Source of the DNA: Mycetocola manganoxydans
GTDB lineage: Bacteria > Actinomycetota > Actinomycetes > Actinomycetales > Microbacteriaceae
Assembly: GCF_003667545.1 (NCBI RefSeq)
Contig: NZ_RCUV01000013.1
Location: 46,339 to 110,338, forward strand
DNA length: 64,000 nt
Direction: 5' to 3'
In this document: one piece after another, positions 45,435 through 58,093 of the stretch
Position numbering within the stretch: the first letter of the stretch is position 1
Layout of the letters: every line of letters begins with the position of its first letter
The notes under the pieces: model-generated
The model's database searches: none
Seen by the model: only the letters and a program-made list of their open reading frames with translations
Told to the model about the DNA's origin: nothing
Position numbers and translations under genes: made by a program

Positions 45435-46444
45435 CGACGACCAGCGCCGGGCCGTCCGTCTGGCGCTCCCGCGTGCCCGGGCTCCTCCTCGCCGGAGCTG
45501 CCGTTGTGGTCGCCGCCGGGGTTCACCAGCTTCTCCCGTCACTCCCGCTGCTCACCGTTTGTGTGGTTCTCGGCATCGCCTGCGGACAGGTGCCGTCGAT
45601 CCGCAGCCGGCTCGACGGCATCCTTGCGCCGGGGATCGCGTTCTCCGCCCGCCGCCTGATGCGCATCGGAATCGTGCTGCTGGGATTGAAGCTCAGCCTG
45701 ATCGATGTCGCCGGGCTCGGCTGGGGCGTCTTCGTGTCGACGGTCGCCGTCGTGATGCTGAGCTTCGCCGGAACGTGGGCGCTCGGCAAACTGTTCCGCC
45801 TCCCCGGGCACGAGCCGCTTCTTCTCGCCACCGGGTTCGCCATCTGCGGTGCGAGTGCCATCGGTGCGATGGCCGGGGTCGTCAAAGCGAAGAGCTCGGA
45901 GCAGGCACCACCGATCGCCCTCGTCACGCTCTGTGGGACACTCGCCATCTTCGTGCTCCCGGTCGCCTGGCATCCGCTCGGCCTCACGAACGTCGAATTC
46001 GGGCACTGGGTCGGAGCGGGCGTTCATGACGTCGGGCAGGTCGTCGCAACGGCTCAACTCGCCGGGAGCGGCGCTCTCGCCGTCGCCCTTGTCGTCAAGC
46101 TGACGCGCGTGCTGCTTCTCGCCCCGATCGTCGCGGTGGCCGGAGTCGTCGAACGCAGAAGGGCAGTCAGCGAGGGAGCGACCCGCCCGCCGATCGTCCC
46201 GTTGTTCGTCGCGGGATTCGTCGCCGCGATCCTTCTCAGGACGTTCGTGCCCATCCCCGATCCCGTCCTCGACGCGGCCGACACCGTCCAGGGCGTCCTG
46301 CTCGCTTTCGCGCTCTTCGCGCTCGGAGCGTCGGTGAATCTGCGCCGCCTCGTCACAACGGGATGGCGCGCCCTCGTCGTCGGATTACTCGCGTGGCTGC
46401 TCATCGCCGGACTCGCTCTCGCGGCCGTCTCGCTCGTCGGGTAG
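45425..46444 (+). CDS. YeiH/UPF0324-family membrane transporter
   Basis: A 339-residue protein with about ten membrane segments. It matches the family annotated as putative sulfate exporters: PSIRSRLDGILAPGIAFSARRLMRIGIVLLG, FAICGASAIGAMAGVVKAKS and HDVGQVVATAQLAG are the characteristic blocks. The ATG overlaps the upstream gene by 10 nt; a GTG at 45431 forming a GTGA overlap is equally possible. It lies upstream of metY, so a link to sulfur balance is possible. Confidence 0.88.
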   Translation: MGVTTTSAGPSVWRSRVPGLLLAGAAVVVAAGVHQLLPSLPLLTVCVVLGIACGQVPSIRSRLDGILAPGIAFSARRLMRIGIVLLGLKLSLIDVAGLGWGVFVSTVAVVMLSFAGTWALGKLFRLPGHEPLLLATGFAICGASAIGAMAGVVKAKSSEQAPPIALVTLCGTLAIFVLPVAWHPLGLTNVEFGHWVGAGVHDVGQVVATAQLAGSGALAVALVVKLTRVLLLAPIVAVAGVVERRRAVSEGATRPPIVPLFVAGFVAAILLRTFVPIPDPVLDAADTVQGVLLAFALFALGASVNLRRLVTTGWRALVVGLLAWLLIAGLALAAVSLVG

Positions 46445-46518
46445 GAGCCGCGCCTCTTCGCGTCACAGTGTTACGACGGCGGGTCACGTGCCCGAGCCGA
46501 GCGGCTAGCCTCGATGAC

Positions 46519-47808
46519 ATGGCAGATCGCGAATACGGCTTCCGCACCAGGGCAATCCATGCGGGCAACATCCCCGACTCGGCGACGGGTGCGCGCGCGC
46601 TTCCGGTGTACCAGTCGACGGCTTTCGTCTTCGACGACACGACGGATGCCGCTGCGCGATTCGCCCTGCAGAAGTACGGAAACATCTACTCCAGGCTCGC
46701 GAACCCCACCGTCGCGAGCTTCGAGGAACGGGTCGCGAGCCTCGAAGGCGGCCTCGGCGCCGTCGCGACGGCATCCGGTCTCTCCGCGCAGTACATCACC
46801 TTCGCGAGCCTTGTCGGCGCCGGAGACCACATCGTGGCATCCGCGAACCTCTATGGCGGGTCGATCACCCAGCTCGACGTGACGCTGCGGCGGTTCGGGG
46901 TGGAAACCACATTCGTGCGTTCCTCGAACCCCGAGGACTACGCAGCGGCGATCACCGACAAGACCAGGCTGATCTTCGCCGAGACGATCGCGAACCCGTC
47001 CGGTGAGATCGCCGACATCGAGGGTCTTGCCGATGTCGCGCACGCCCACGGCCTGCCCCTGGTCATCGACTCGACCATCGCGACGCCGTACCTCAACCGG
47101 CCGATCGAGTGGGGAGCGGACATCGTCACGCACTCGGCGACGAAGTTCCTCGGCGGGCACGGCACGACCCTTGGCGGTGTCGTCGTCGAGAGTGGACGGT
47201 TCGATTGGAGCGGGGAGAAGTTCCCGCTGTTCGATCAGCCGGTTCCGAGCTACGGGGGTCTTCAGTGGTCCGGCAACTTCGGTGAGTATGCCTTCCTGAC
47301 CCGCTTGCGCGCCGAGCAGCTGCGCGACATCGGCCCCGCACTCTCCGCGACGTCGGCCGCCGCTCTCGCGCAGGGAGTCGAGACCCTGTCCTACCGGATG
47401 CAGGCCCACGTCGAAAACGCCAGGACCGTGGCGACCTGGCTCGAGCAGGACTCACGGATCGAAGCGGTGTACTGGGCCGGCCTCGAGTCGCACCCGCACC
47501 ACGACCGCGCGAAGAAGTACCTGCCCAAGGGTGCCGGAAGCGTGTTCAGCTTTGTCGTCAAGGGCGGCCGCACGGTCGGACGCAAACTCATTGAATCCGT
47601 CGAGCTCGCGAGCCACGTCGCGAACATCGGCGACACGAAGACCCTGATCATCCACCCGGCGTCGACGACGCACGCCCAGCTCACCGAGCAGCAGCTCACC
47701 GACGCGGGCGTCCTCCCCGGCGTGGTGCGGCTCAGTGTGGGTATCGAAGACGCCGATGACATCATTTATGATCTCGATCAGGCACTCGGCCAGGCAGTGG
47801 AGGCGTAA
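46519..47808 (+). CDS. metY: O-acetylhomoserine sulfhydrylase (PLP enzyme)
   Basis: Cys/Met-metabolism PLP enzyme of 429 residues that makes homocysteine from O-acetylhomoserine and sulfide. It has the N-terminal TRAIHAGNIPDSATGARALPVYQS, ASLEGGLGAVATASG, the PLP phosphate site and the Schiff-base Lys in THSATKFLGGHGTTLGG, and the C-terminal VRLSVGIEDADDIIYDLDQAL. The ATG at 46519 is in a short non-coding gap after the YeiH gene. A CoA-binding gene follows within 2 nt. Confidence 0.95.
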   Translation: MADREYGFRTRAIHAGNIPDSATGARALPVYQSTAFVFDDTTDAAARFALQKYGNIYSRLANPTVASFEERVASLEGGLGAVATASGLSAQYITFASLVGAGDHIVASANLYGGSITQLDVTLRRFGVETTFVRSSNPEDYAAAITDKTRLIFAETIANPSGEIADIEGLADVAHAHGLPLVIDSTIATPYLNRPIEWGADIVTHSATKFLGGHGTTLGGVVVESGRFDWSGEKFPLFDQPVPSYGGLQWSGNFGEYAFLTRLRAEQLRDIGPALSATSAAALAQGVETLSYRMQAHVENARTVATWLEQDSRIEAVYWAGLESHPHHDRAKKYLPKGAGSVFSFVVKGGRTVGRKLIESVELASHVANIGDTKTLIIHPASTTHAQLTEQQLTDAGVLPGVVRLSVGIEDADDIIYDLDQALGQAVEA

Positions 47809-47810
47809 TC

Positions 47811-48377
47811 GTGTCGGATCTTGTGACCACTCAGCTTCAGAACGGTCTGACCTGCTCGCTCCCGGCGAACTCACCCCTCGCGAGACTGCTCAAGACCCAA
47901 CGCACGTGGGTGGGACCTGACGCGAAAGAGCGCCTCGGCATCCTGCGGGCAGCAACATCGGTCGCCATCGTCGGTGCATCGCCGAACCCCGCGCGCTCGA
48001 GCTACTTCGTCGGCACCTACCTGTTGCAGTCGAGCGGCTACCGGGTCTACTTCGTGAACCCGAACGCCGACGAGATCCTCGGGCAGAAGGCCTACCCCGA
48101 CCTCGCTTCGCTGCCCGAGGTACCTGACATCGTCGACGTCTTCCGCAAGGCCAGCGACATCCCCTCCGTGATCGACGACGTCCTTGCCGTTGGTGCGAAG
48201 ACGGTGTGGGTGCAGCTCGGTATCTGGAATGAGGATGCCGCCCGTTACGGCGAAGAGAACGGCCTCACGGTGGTCATGGATCGCTGCATCAAGGTTGAGC
48301 ACGCCCGGTTCCACGGCGGCCTCAACCTGTTCGGGTTCGACACCGGCCAGATCAGTTCGAAGAAGGGCCTTCGCTGA
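47811..48377 (+). CDS. CoA-binding domain protein
   Basis: A 188-residue protein with one Rossmann-like CoA-binding domain: VAIVGASPNPARSSYFVGTYLLQSSGY and VYFVNPNADEILG are at the nucleotide end, then VDVFRKASDIPSVIDDVLAVGAKTVWVQLG and MDRCIKVEH. Homologues are often found directly after metY in actinobacteria, as here (2-nt gap), so a supporting role in methionine synthesis is plausible but unproven. GTG start. Confidence 0.88.
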   Translation: MSDLVTTQLQNGLTCSLPANSPLARLLKTQRTWVGPDAKERLGILRAATSVAIVGASPNPARSSYFVGTYLLQSSGYRVYFVNPNADEILGQKAYPDLASLPEVPDIVDVFRKASDIPSVIDDVLAVGAKTVWVQLGIWNEDAARYGEENGLTVVMDRCIKVEHARFHGGLNLFGFDTGQISSKKGLR

Positions 48378-48523
48378 CCGCCGTTCCCCGCAGATTTGCT
48401 GCGCTCGGACCGCCGTCAGTGCCGTTTTCGTGCAACCGATGGCGTTCGGACCGCGCAGACTGCCCGATCAGATCTCTTCCGGCATAGAGTAGCCGTGAGT
48501 TCTGGATGGCGCGAGGAGGCGGC

Positions 48524-49891
48524 ATGACGGCGTATGTTTCTGCGTTCGACCTGTTTTCCATCGGCATCGGTCCGTCGAGCTCGCACACCGTCGGCCCCAT
48601 GCGCGCCGCCCTCGACTTCACCGGGCGGCTCGAGGCATCCGGGCGTCTGAACGAGGTGGAGCGCATCACCTGTGTTCTGTTCGGGTCGCTGGGGTCCACC
48701 GGCATCGGCCATGGCACGCCAGACGCCGTCGTCGCCGGGCTCTCCGGCGCTCGGCCCGAGACGTGCGATCCCGCCATCGTGAGAAGCGCCTGGTCGGAGC
48801 TCTCCCCCGGCAGCACGATTCTCGTGCGCGGATCGCACCCTCTCCGCTTCGACAAGGAAGACATCAGCTTCGAACCGCGCACACGGCTGCCCGGCCACCC
48901 GAATGCGCTGACCCTGTCCGCCTGGTCATCCGGCGCTGAACCGGTGGCGTGCGAAACCTACTACTCGGTCGGCGGCGGATTCATCCGCCGGGAAGGCGAG
49001 GATCTTTCGGCGCGTCCCGCTCCGGCGTACCCGTTGCCGTTCGCGACGTCGGCAACACTTCTCGCCCTGTGTGCCGAGCACGGCCTGCGCATCGACGAGG
49101 TCGCCCGGCGGAACGAGGAGGCGGTGCGCGCGGCCGGAGAGGTCGACGCGGGGCTCGATGCCATCTGGGCGGCGATGGACCAGTCGGTGCAGAACGGTCT
49201 CGCCGGTCGGGGCGTCCTGCCGGGAGGGCTCAAGGTGAAACGCCGGGCGGCGGCGGTTCGCGATCATCTGGAGGCCGCCGAGGCCGAAAGCGGGCGCGAA
49301 CTCGCGAGCGAGTGGCTTCACTCGTTCGCCCTCGCGGTCAACGAGGAGAACGCAGCGGGGGGACGCGTCGTCACCGCACCGACGAACGGTGCGGCCGGGA
49401 TCATTCCCGCTGTCGCGTCGTACTACCTGCGGTTCGTCCCTGGGGCGTCAGCCGACGGCATCCGTCGTTTCCTTCTCACCGCCACCGCGATCGGCTCACT
49501 GTTCAAGGCGAATGCGTCGATTTCCGGTGCCGAAGGCGGTTGCCAGGCCGAGGTCGGCTCGGCCTGCGCGATGGCGGCCGGTGCCCTCTGCGCCGTTCTC
49601 GGCGGCACTCCGGGGCAGGTCGAGAACGCGGCGGAGATCGCAATGGAGCACCACCTCGGCCTCACCTGCGACCCGGTCGGCGGGCTCGTTCAGGTGCCGT
49701 GCATCGAACGCAACGCCATCGCGTCGACCACGGCGGTGAGCGCCGCCCGCCTCTCGCTACACGGCGACGGAACGCACCTCGTGTCGCTCGACCAGGTGAT
49801 CGAGACGATGCGGCAGACCGGCATCGATATGTCGACGAAGTACAAGGAAACCAGCGAAGGCGGCCTCGCCGTCAACGTGATCGAATGCTGA
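48524..49891 (+). CDS. sdaA: L-serine ammonia-lyase (iron-sulfur type)
   Basis: L-serine dehydratase, serine to pyruvate and ammonia, 455 residues. The beta and alpha domains are fused in one chain. The N-terminal block [23 protein letters not shown] is clear. The cluster cysteines are in [23 protein letters not shown] and [18 protein letters not shown]. The ATG at 48524 follows GAGGAGG; an upstream in-frame ATG adds only MARGGG. Confidence 0.96.
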   Translation: MTAYVSAFDLFSIGIGPSSSHTVGPMRAALDFTGRLEASGRLNEVERITCVLFGSLGSTGIGHGTPDAVVAGLSGARPETCDPAIVRSAWSELSPGSTILVRGSHPLRFDKEDISFEPRTRLPGHPNALTLSAWSSGAEPVACETYYSVGGGFIRREGEDLSARPAPAYPLPFATSATLLALCAEHGLRIDEVARRNEEAVRAAGEVDAGLDAIWAAMDQSVQNGLAGRGVLPGGLKVKRRAAAVRDHLEAAEAESGRELASEWLHSFALAVNEENAAGGRVVTAPTNGAAGIIPAVASYYLRFVPGASADGIRRFLLTATAIGSLFKANASISGAEGGCQAEVGSACAMAAGALCAVLGGTPGQVENAAEIAMEHHLGLTCDPVGGLVQVPCIERNAIASTTAVSAARLSLHGDGTHLVSLDQVIETMRQTGIDMSTKYKETSEGGLAVNVIEC

Positions 49892-49892
49892 C

Positions 49893-51725
49893 TCAGACCT
49901 TTTCGGGCAGCCGACAGGTGAAGTTTTCGCAGAGATAGGCGACCCGCGCCCCGTTCTGCGGCGTCCTGGCATCGAACAGCTCGAACCCGGCAGCCGCGAA
50001 CGCCGCTGCCTGCTGCTCGGTCACGAGCGCCGTCACGTCCGTCGGGCGGGTCCGGATCGTCGCGGGCAGCTCCTGTGCGGGTGATGAGCCATCCGGGCTC
50101 ACCACAACCAGCTGGACAGGAGTGCGGGTCAGTCGCGACAGCAACGCGAGCGATGTGCCGAACGACAGCGGATTGGCGAGCGCAAGCTCGCTGATCGGTT
50201 CGAGCGCCGAAACCGCAGCATCGAGGTAACGTCGATCCCCCGTCACCGAATGGAGGCGCCAGGCCGCCGTTGCACACGAACTGATGCCGGACGGATACGC
50301 CCCTTCGGACGGGTCCCCGGCGAGCACGATTCCGGCAGCCGCGAGGATGGGATCGCCCCCGCCCGGCTCGGCGAAGACCGTCCCAGCGGCGTCTCCGGCG
50401 GTGAGGACGTCATCCACGAGGGCCCGCGCTTCGACGGCATACGACGTTTCTCCGGTGGCCGCGGCCAGGTTCAGGAGACCGGAGGCGAGCATCCCGTAGT
50501 CCTCGAGCGCCGCCGGAGCGCTCGATCGCCGTTCGGCCACCGAAGCACGCACGAGCCGGCCGTCCGGCGTGCGATGGTGGGCGAGCACATGATCGGCCGC
50601 TGCGCGAGCCGAGTCCAGCCAGTCCACCCGGTCGAAGACGACAGCAGCACGCGCGAGGGCGCCGATCGCGAGCCCGTTCCAGCCGGCGAGGACCTTCTCG
50701 TCGAGGGCGGGCGGTTCCAGTTCTTCCCGCCCGGCAGCATCGCGGGCGTAGTAGCCGCCTTCGGATCGTGCGCCGTCGATCACGGACTCCGAGTCCTGTG
50801 CACTCGCGAACCCGCCAGACGGCAGCTGCAGCACATCGCCGAGGAACCGGGCGATACCGGCCGCCGTCTCGGCTGCCCAGTTCCTGGCGGGGTCATGAGC
50901 CCATGCCGTCGCGTATGCATCGAGCAGGATGGCGTTGTCGTACAGCATCCGTTCGTAGTGGGGATCGCTCCAGTCGCGTTGAGTCGCGTAGCGGAAGAAG
51001 CCGCCCTCGACCGCGTCGCGCAACGGCGACGCTGCCATCTTCTCGAGCGTTCGGGCGCCGAGTTCCATGCCCACCTCGGTGTCGAGCAAGAAGTTCACCG
51101 CGGGGGCGACGGGGAATTTCGGCGCGGCACCGAATCCGCCGAACTGAAGGTCTTCAGAATCAGCGATCCGTTTCACCGCTGCGTCGATGTCCGCCGGCGC
51201 GGGCAGCGCCCCGCCCTCCGGAACGGGTGACGAAGCGATCGCGTCACCGATCGCGCGAGCGTTCTGCAGAACCTCGGTGCGCCGGTTCGTCCACGCGTCG
51301 AGGACGGCGGCGAGCAACTGCCGGAAGGACGGATGCCCCTGGATCGGCACCGGCGGATAGTAGGTTCCCGCGTGGAACGCAACGCCCTCACTCGTCGTGA
51401 AGATGCTGAGCGGCCAGCCGAGCTGGCGGGTGAAGGCCGCGGCCTGGGCGATGTAGCTCGCGTCGACTCCCGGGTGCTCCTCGCGGTCGACCTTGATGCT
51501 CACGAAGTTGTCGTTGAGCACCGCCGCGATCTCGGGGTCGCGGAACGACTCCCTCGCCATGACGTGACACCAGTGGCAGGTCGAGTAACCGATGGAGATG
51601 AAGACGGGAACGTCACGGGCGGATGCCTCGTCGAACGCATCCTGCCCCCACTCGCGCCAGTCGACGGGGTTGTCGGCGTGCGCACGAAGATACGGGCTGA
51701 GGGAGGTGGCGAGCCGATTGACCAT
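49893..51725 (-). CDS. YyaL/DUF255 thioredoxin-domain protein
   Basis: A 610-residue protein with an N-terminal thioredoxin-like domain ([42 protein letters not shown]) followed by an (alpha/alpha)6 domain like those of N-acylglucosamine epimerases. The CHWCH motif is the family hallmark. The N-terminal start [23 protein letters not shown] is conserved in the family. Role is unknown; relatives are the YyaL and spermatogenesis-associated 20 proteins. It is convergent with sdaA. Confidence 0.92.
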   Translation of the reverse strand: MVNRLATSLSPYLRAHADNPVDWREWGQDAFDEASARDVPVFISIGYSTCHWCHVMARESFRDPEIAAVLNDNFVSIKVDREEHPGVDASYIAQAAAFTRQLGWPLSIFTTSEGVAFHAGTYYPPVPIQGHPSFRQLLAAVLDAWTNRRTEVLQNARAIGDAIASSPVPEGGALPAPADIDAAVKRIADSEDLQFGGFGAAPKFPVAPAVNFLLDTEVGMELGARTLEKMAASPLRDAVEGGFFRYATQRDWSDPHYERMLYDNAILLDAYATAWAHDPARNWAAETAAGIARFLGDVLQLPSGGFASAQDSESVIDGARSEGGYYARDAAGREELEPPALDEKVLAGWNGLAIGALARAAVVFDRVDWLDSARAAADHVLAHHRTPDGRLVRASVAERRSSAPAALEDYGMLASGLLNLAAATGETSYAVEARALVDDVLTAGDAAGTVFAEPGGGDPILAAAGIVLAGDPSEGAYPSGISSCATAAWRLHSVTGDRRYLDAAVSALEPISELALANPLSFGTSLALLSRLTRTPVQLVVVSPDGSSPAQELPATIRTRPTDVTALVTEQQAAAFAAAGFELFDARTPQNGARVAYLCENFTCRLPEKV

Positions 51726-51755
51726 GCGCCCAGCCTAGGCTCGGTACCGGCCTCG

Positions 51756-52352
51756 CTACCAGGCTCCGACGTATGCGGACACGGCGTCCCGGTCGCGGTT
51801 GGAGCTGCGCACGAACGGCAGCCCGCGCAGAACGGCAAGGTCGACGCGTCCTTTCACAGCGTCCGAGGTGAGGGTGTACTCGGTGAAGTCGCTGGTGGAG
51901 GCATAGACGCCGATGGGCAGAGTCAGGGCCTGGAAGAACCCGAAGAGTGGACGGAACTGGTGCTCGAGCATGAGCGCGTGACGTTCACCGCCCCCGGTTG
52001 CGGCGAGCAGTACCGGCTTGTCCACGAGCGCGTACTGGCCGACGAAGTCGAACAGGTGCTTGAACAGCCCGGTGAAGGAACCGCGGTAGACCGGGCTCGC
52101 AACGATGAGGAGATCGGCTTCTTCGATGCGACGCAGTTCGTCTTCGACGGAGGACGGCAGGTCATCCCGGGTGAGCGCGCCGGCGAACTCCGGTCCGATG
52201 TCGCTGAGCTCGATCACGTGTCTCGAGATCTCCTGGTGTTCGGCGATCTCATCGAGGATGGCCGCGACGAGCACGCTCGTCTTCGATGGGGCGTGGAGGC
52301 TTCCGCTGACAGCGACGACTCTCAGGGGGCGGTTGCGGGTGTTCTCGGCCAT
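51756..52352 (-). CDS. NADPH-dependent FMN reductase family protein
   Basis: A 198-residue flavodoxin-like protein. It shows VVAVSGSLHAPSKTSVLVAAIL (FMN phosphate loop), LLIVASPVYRGSFTGLFKHLFDFV and the flavin-binding ATGGGERHALMLEHQFRPLFGFF. The pattern resembles MsuE/SsuE reductases that feed reduced flavin to sulfonate monooxygenases, but no such monooxygenase is near. It lies 30 nt upstream of the YyaL gene on the same strand. Confidence 0.9.
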   Translation of the reverse strand: MAENTRNRPLRVVAVSGSLHAPSKTSVLVAAILDEIAEHQEISRHVIELSDIGPEFAGALTRDDLPSSVEDELRRIEEADLLIVASPVYRGSFTGLFKHLFDFVGQYALVDKPVLLAATGGGERHALMLEHQFRPLFGFFQALTLPIGVYASTSDFTEYTLTSDAVKGRVDLAVLRGLPFVRSSNRDRDAVSAYVGAW

Positions 52353-52416
52353 GCTGCGACGCTACGCCGGTTGGCGGGCGCCGTGCCAGACGACTGAAAC
52401 ACGGCGTAACCGGGGA

Positions 52417-53229
52417 TCACGCGGCGCGGATCAGGTTCTTCTCCCCGGCGCGGATCGGCGTGGCGAATCGGTTGCCGGCGGGCGGAAGCGGGCAGACGTA
52501 GAAGTCGCTGAACGCGCACGGGGGCAAGTACGCCCGGTTGAAGTCTGCGATCACCGTTCCGTCCGCAACGGGGAGGGCGAGGTCGAGGAACCGGAAGCGA
52601 TAGCTCTCCTCGCCGCTCGTTCCGTCGGAGAAGACCGCGTGAAGGCGCCCTCGTTCGAGCGTCACGGTAAGCGAGACCGGCCCGTCGGCGAGATCGAGGT
52701 CGACGAAACCGGCGGGGGCATCCTCGGAACGATGTCCGTCGATGGTCGTGAATTCGACGCTCGCGTCCGGCGCCGCCGGGCGGAACCGTCCGGAGATCAC
52801 GAAGCTCTCGCTCGGTTCGAACGCATCGATGCCGCCGAGCGCCACACGGGACGGTGCTTCCGGGTCGAGGAGGCGAAGCGCGAGAGCGCCATCCCGCTCG
52901 AAGTAACGCAGACGCTTCTCACCCCACTCGATGTCCTGACCCGCGGTGAGGGTGACGGTGTCTTCCTCGATCACATCGATGGGGCGTCCGCCCTGCAGGA
53001 GCGTGAGGCCGGTGAGCTCATGCCCCGAGCCGACGATCCCTTCAGGTGCAGCGTGCCATCTGCCCGGAACGCCCTCGAGCTCGGATGGTGCGCCTGCGAG
53101 CCAGTGGGTCGCAACGAGCGACGCGACGCCGAGCGGGGAACCGGTCCCCCGCTCCCGCGCCTCGTGCCAGGTGGCCCAGTCAGCGGCGAAACTGTCGGTG
53201 CTGGAGTCGAACGTGTCAGGCAGTGCCAT
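52417..53229 (-). CDS. DUF1684 family protein
   Basis: A 270-residue soluble protein. The C-terminal DFNRAYLPPCAFSDFYVCPLPPAGNRFATPIRAGEK is the DUF1684 signature and the N-terminal half (WATWHEARERGTGSPLGVASLVATHWL) fits the family. The ATG at 53229 is used; a longer in-frame start reaches into the next gene. No enzyme function is established. Confidence 0.88.
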   Translation of the reverse strand: MALPDTFDSSTDSFAADWATWHEARERGTGSPLGVASLVATHWLAGAPSELEGVPGRWHAAPEGIVGSGHELTGLTLLQGGRPIDVIEEDTVTLTAGQDIEWGEKRLRYFERDGALALRLLDPEAPSRVALGGIDAFEPSESFVISGRFRPAAPDASVEFTTIDGHRSEDAPAGFVDLDLADGPVSLTVTLERGRLHAVFSDGTSGEESYRFRFLDLALPVADGTVIADFNRAYLPPCAFSDFYVCPLPPAGNRFATPIRAGEKNLIRAA

Positions 53230-53242
53230 TGAAATTCTCCGG

Positions 53243-54235
<993 letters not shown>

Positions 54236-54250
54236 CTACGATGGAGGGCT

Positions 54251-57200
54251 ATGTCTTTCACGATCTCCTATCCTCCCGAGCTGCCCGTCAGCCAGATGAA
54301 GGACGAGATCAAAGAGGTTCTTCGCGATCACCAGGTCGTCATCGTCGCTGGCGCCACCGGGTCGGGCAAGACCACCCAGTTGCCGAAGATCCTTCTCGAA
54401 CTCGGCCGCGAGTCGATCGCGCACACCCAGCCGAGACGGCTCGCCGCCCGGACCATCGCCGAGCGCATCGCCGAAGAGCTCGGTGTCGAGCTCGGTGGCG
54501 TCGTGGGCTACCAGGTGCGGTTCACCGACCAGGCGGGAAAGGACACGAAGGTCAAACTGATGACCGACGGCATCCTGCTGAACGCGATTCACCGCGACCG
54601 GATGTTGCGTTCCTACGACACGATCATCATCGACGAGGCACACGAGCGCAGCCTCAACATCGACTTCCTGCTCGGCTACCTCAAACAGTTGCTCCCGAAG
54701 CGCCCGGACCTGAAGGTCGTCATCACGTCGGCGACAATCGACCCTCAGAGCTTCTCGCGCCACTTCGATGACGCGCCGATCGTCGAGGTGTCAGGGCGGA
54801 CGTTCCCCGTCGAGATCCGGTACCGGCCTCTCGTCGCAGACGCGCCTGCCGAGGACGACGACCAGGACGACGCATCCGACACCGAGCCCGACCGCGACCC
54901 GATCGATGGGATCACGGCGGCACTCGACGAACTCGCTCAGGAGTCGATGGGCGACGTCCTCGTCTTCCTCAGCGGCGAGACCGAGATCCGCGACACCGCG
55001 GACGCCCTCCGTGCTCGCTACGCATCCGGAGGCGCCGGTGTCACCGAAGTCCTCCCGCTGTACGGGCGGCTGACGAGCGCCGAACAGCACCGCGTCTTTC
55101 GGCCGAGCGCGATCGCCGGGGTTCGCCGCCGTATCGTGCTCGCCACCAACGTCGCCGAGACGAGCCTTACCGTCCCTGGCATCAAGTACGTCATCGACGC
55201 AGGCACGGCGAGGATCTCCCGCTACAGCGTGCGCTCCAAGATCCAGCGGCTGCCGATCGAGGCGATCTCGCAGGCATCCGCGAACCAGCGTTCAGGTCGA
55301 TCCGGCCGCACGAGTGACGGCATCGCGATCCGGCTCTACTCCGAGCAGGACTTCGGAGCCCGGCCGGAGTTCACCGAACCGGAGATCCTCCGCACCAACC
55401 TGGCCGCCGTCATCCTGCAGATGGTGTCGCTGGGCCTCGGCGACATCGCCGCATTCCCGTTCCTCCAGCCGCCGGACTCGCGCGGCATCAAGGATGGGAT
55501 CGATCTGCTTCGGGAGCTCAACGCCATCACCGTGGCGGAGGGAAGAACGCCGACGCTCACGCGCGTCGGGCGGGACCTTTCGCGGTTGCCGATCGACCCG
55601 CGCTTCGCCCGGATGGTCGTCGAATCGAAACGCCACGGAGTCTCTCGCGAGGTGATGGCGATCGTCGCCGCCCTCACCATCCAGGACCCGAGGGAACGCC
55701 CGCTTGAACGCCGGGCCCAGGCCGACGAGCAGCATGCCCGCTTCGTCGATCCGACGAGCGACTTCCTCTCGCTGCTCAACCTCTGGAACTATCTGGAGGA
55801 CAAGCAGAAAGAACTCGGTTCCAGCGCATTCAGGCGCCTGTGCAAGAACGAGTACCTCAACTATCTGCGGGTTCGCGAGTGGCAGGACGTCGTCCGCCAG
55901 CTTCGCCAGCTGTCGAAACCCCTCGGCCTCACGCTCGGCGACCGCACGATCAACCCGGACGGCATTCACAAGTCGCTCCTCGCCGGCCTCCTCTCCCACA
56001 TCGGCTTGAAGGATGCCGCGGCAGCGGCGGCGAATTCGGCTCGCGGAAAGGGCGCTCGACCCGCGCCGCCGAAAAAGGGTGACTACATCGGCGCGAGGCA
56101 GACTCGGTTCGTGATCTTCCCCGGTTCCGCACTCGCGAAGAAGCAACCGAATGCGATCATGGCTGCCGAACTCGTGGAGACCTCCCGGCTGTTCGCCCGC
56201 ACCAACGCCGCCATCGACCCGGCGTGGGCTGAATCCATCGCGGGCGACCTCGTCAAGCGCAGTTACTCGGAGCCGCACTGGGAGAAGGGCCAGGGGGCGG
56301 TCGTCGCGTGGGAGAAGGTCATGCTTTTCGGGCTCGCCATTATTCCGCGCCGCCGCGTGCAGTACTCCCGCATCGATCCGGAGCTCTCTCGCGAACTGTT
56401 CATCCGGCACGCGCTCGTCGAGGGTGAATGGGACTCACCCCAGGCGTTCGACCGCGCCAATCGCAAGCTCCGGAAGGAACTCGCCGAACTCGAGGAGCGC
56501 ACGCGGCGTCGTGACATCCTGTTCGACGACGAGGCCGTTTTCGACTTCTACAACTCACGCATCCCCGCCGACGTGTTCTCGACCCGCAGTTTCGAGGGAT
56601 GGTGGCGCGACGCGAAGAAAGCCACGCCGAATCTGCTCACCATGCGGCAGGAAGACCTGTTGCCAGACGACGCACCCGAAGTCGATGAAACCGAGTTCCC
56701 ACCGGTGTGGAGACAGGGCGATCAGAAACTCAGCCTCCGCTACCGGTTCGAACCGGGCGCAGAGGACGACGGGGTCACGGTGCAGGTACCGCTTCCGCTG
56801 CTCCCGCGCCTCTCCCCCGCCGGGTTCGACTGGCAGGTACCCGGCCTGCGCCAGGACCTTGTCACGGCCATGATCAAGTCGCTGCCGAAGGCGATCCGTC
56901 GCAACGTCGTGCCGGCAGCCGACTGGGCACGCAAGCTCATGGCCGAGTTGCCGGCGTCGCCGCCGCAACCGGCACCGCAGGCGACGAACCACGACACGCT
57001 CGCGGCCCACCTCGCCATCGCGATCAAGCGACTCTCCTATATGCCGATCGAAGCATCTGACTTCGACCTGTCCCGGATACCCGGGCACCTTCGGGTGACA
57101 TTCCGGGTCGTCGACGACAAGGGGCGTCAGGTCGCGGCGGGTAAGGACCTCCAGGACCTGCAACGCCGGCTTGCGTCACGAACCAGGGAAAGCGTCGCCA

Positions 57201-58093
57201 AGGTCGCAGAGGCGACGCCGAATGCCCTCGAGCGCTCGGGGATCACCCGCTGGGACTTCGACGAACTTCCCCGGTATGTCGATACCCGCCATGCCGGAAA
57301 CACGATCCGCGGATACCCCGCGCTCGTCGATGATCGAACCTCCGTGTCCATCCGGATCATGGCCACCGAGGCGGACCAGCGCCGGGCAATGCCAGGCGGG
57401 GTCCGGCGCCTGCTGCTGCTCGCCATTCCGTCGCCCGTGACGTACGTGCAGCAGCATCTCACGTCGGCCGAAAAACTGGTTCTCGCCACAAGCCCGTACC
57501 CGTCTACCCAGGCCCTCTTCGACGACTGCCTCGTCGCGTGCATCGACGACGTCCTCTTCCGCGTATCGACCGACGGATGCATCTTCATGCGGGCCGAGTT
57601 CGAGATGGTTCGCGACCGGGTGTCTGGCGCGATGATGAACACGATGTTCGACACCGTCTCGCTCGTCGCGAAGGTCCTCAGCGCCGCCCGTACGGCAGAG
57701 AAGGCGATCAAGCGAGCGACGAGCCTCAACCTGCTTCCCGCTCTGTCGGATGCGACCGCCCAGCTGAACGGACTCGTCTTCGCCGGATTCGTGTCTGCGA
57801 CCGGCAGCGGCCGGCTGGCATCCCTGCGCCGTTACCTGGCGGGGATCGCCCACCGCGCGGAGAAGCTGCCGGACAACCCGAGCCGGGACCGGGTCTGGAT
57901 GAACGAGATCCAGGCTGCGACAGAGCTGTTCGAAGCGGCCGGCGGCAGCATTCCGCTCGACCCGTTCGCTCCGCCGCACCTCGTCAAGGCGCGCTGGATG
58001 CTCGAGGAACTACGGCTCAGCCTGTTCGCGCAGAGCATCGGCGCCGCCGAGACCGTGTCGCTGCAGCGGATCCGGAAAGTGCTCGCCGGCTAG
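54251..58093 (+). CDS. hrpA: ATP-dependent RNA helicase HrpA
   Basis: DEAH-box helicase of 1280 residues. Motif [14 protein letters not shown] is at about residue 34, then the DEAH box [20 protein letters not shown], motif [17 protein letters not shown], motif [15 protein letters not shown] and motif [12 protein letters not shown]. The helicase-associated domains follow and the long C-terminal DUF3418 region (from about residue 700) gives the size typical of HrpA. HrpA has been linked to RNA and collided-ribosome processing in E. coli. The ATG at 54251 is used. Its stop overlaps the stop of the convergent ABC ATPase by 4 nt. Confidence 0.96.
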   Translation: MSFTISYPPELPVSQMKDEIKEVLRDHQVVIVAGATGSGKTTQLPKILLELGRESIAHTQPRRLAARTIAERIAEELGVELGGVVGYQVRFTDQAGKDTKVKLMTDGILLNAIHRDRMLRSYDTIIIDEAHERSLNIDFLLGYLKQLLPKRPDLKVVITSATIDPQSFSRHFDDAPIVEVSGRTFPVEIRYRPLVADAPAEDDDQDDASDTEPDRDPIDGITAALDELAQESMGDVLVFLSGETEIRDTADALRARYASGGAGVTEVLPLYGRLTSAEQHRVFRPSAIAGVRRRIVLATNVAETSLTVPGIKYVIDAGTARISRYSVRSKIQRLPIEAISQASANQRSGRSGRTSDGIAIRLYSEQDFGARPEFTEPEILRTNLAAVILQMVSLGLGDIAAFPFLQPPDSRGIKDGIDLLRELNAITVAEGRTPTLTRVGRDLSRLPIDPRFARMVVESKRHGVSREVMAIVAALTIQDPRERPLERRAQADEQHARFVDPTSDFLSLLNLWNYLEDKQKELGSSAFRRLCKNEYLNYLRVREWQDVVRQLRQLSKPLGLTLGDRTINPDGIHKSLLAGLLSHIGLKDAAAAAANSARGKGARPAPPKKGDYIGARQTRFVIFPGSALAKKQPNAIMAAELVETSRLFARTNAAIDPAWAESIAGDLVKRSYSEPHWEKGQGAVVAWEKVMLFGLAIIPRRRVQYSRIDPELSRELFIRHALVEGEWDSPQAFDRANRKLRKELAELEERTRRRDILFDDEAVFDFYNSRIPADVFSTRSFEGWWRDAKKATPNLLTMRQEDLLPDDAPEVDETEFPPVWRQGDQKLSLRYRFEPGAEDDGVTVQVPLPLLPRLSPAGFDWQVPGLRQDLVTAMIKSLPKAIRRNVVPAADWARKLMAELPASPPQPAPQATNHDTLAAHLAIAIKRLSYMPIEASDFDLSRIPGHLRVTFRVVDDKGRQVAAGKDLQDLQRRLASRTRESVAKVAEATPNALERSGITRWDFDELPRYVDTRHAGNTIRGYPALVDDRTSVSIRIMATEADQRRAMPGGVRRLLLLAIPSPVTYVQQHLTSAEKLVLATSPYPSTQALFDDCLVACIDDVLFRVSTDGCIFMRAEFEMVRDRVSGAMMNTMFDTVSLVAKVLSAARTAEKAIKRATSLNLLPALSDATAQLNGLVFAGFVSATGSGRLASLRRYLAGIAHRAEKLPDNPSRDRVWMNEIQAATELFEAAGGSIPLDPFAPPHLVKARWMLEELRLSLFAQSIGAAETVSLQRIRKVLAG

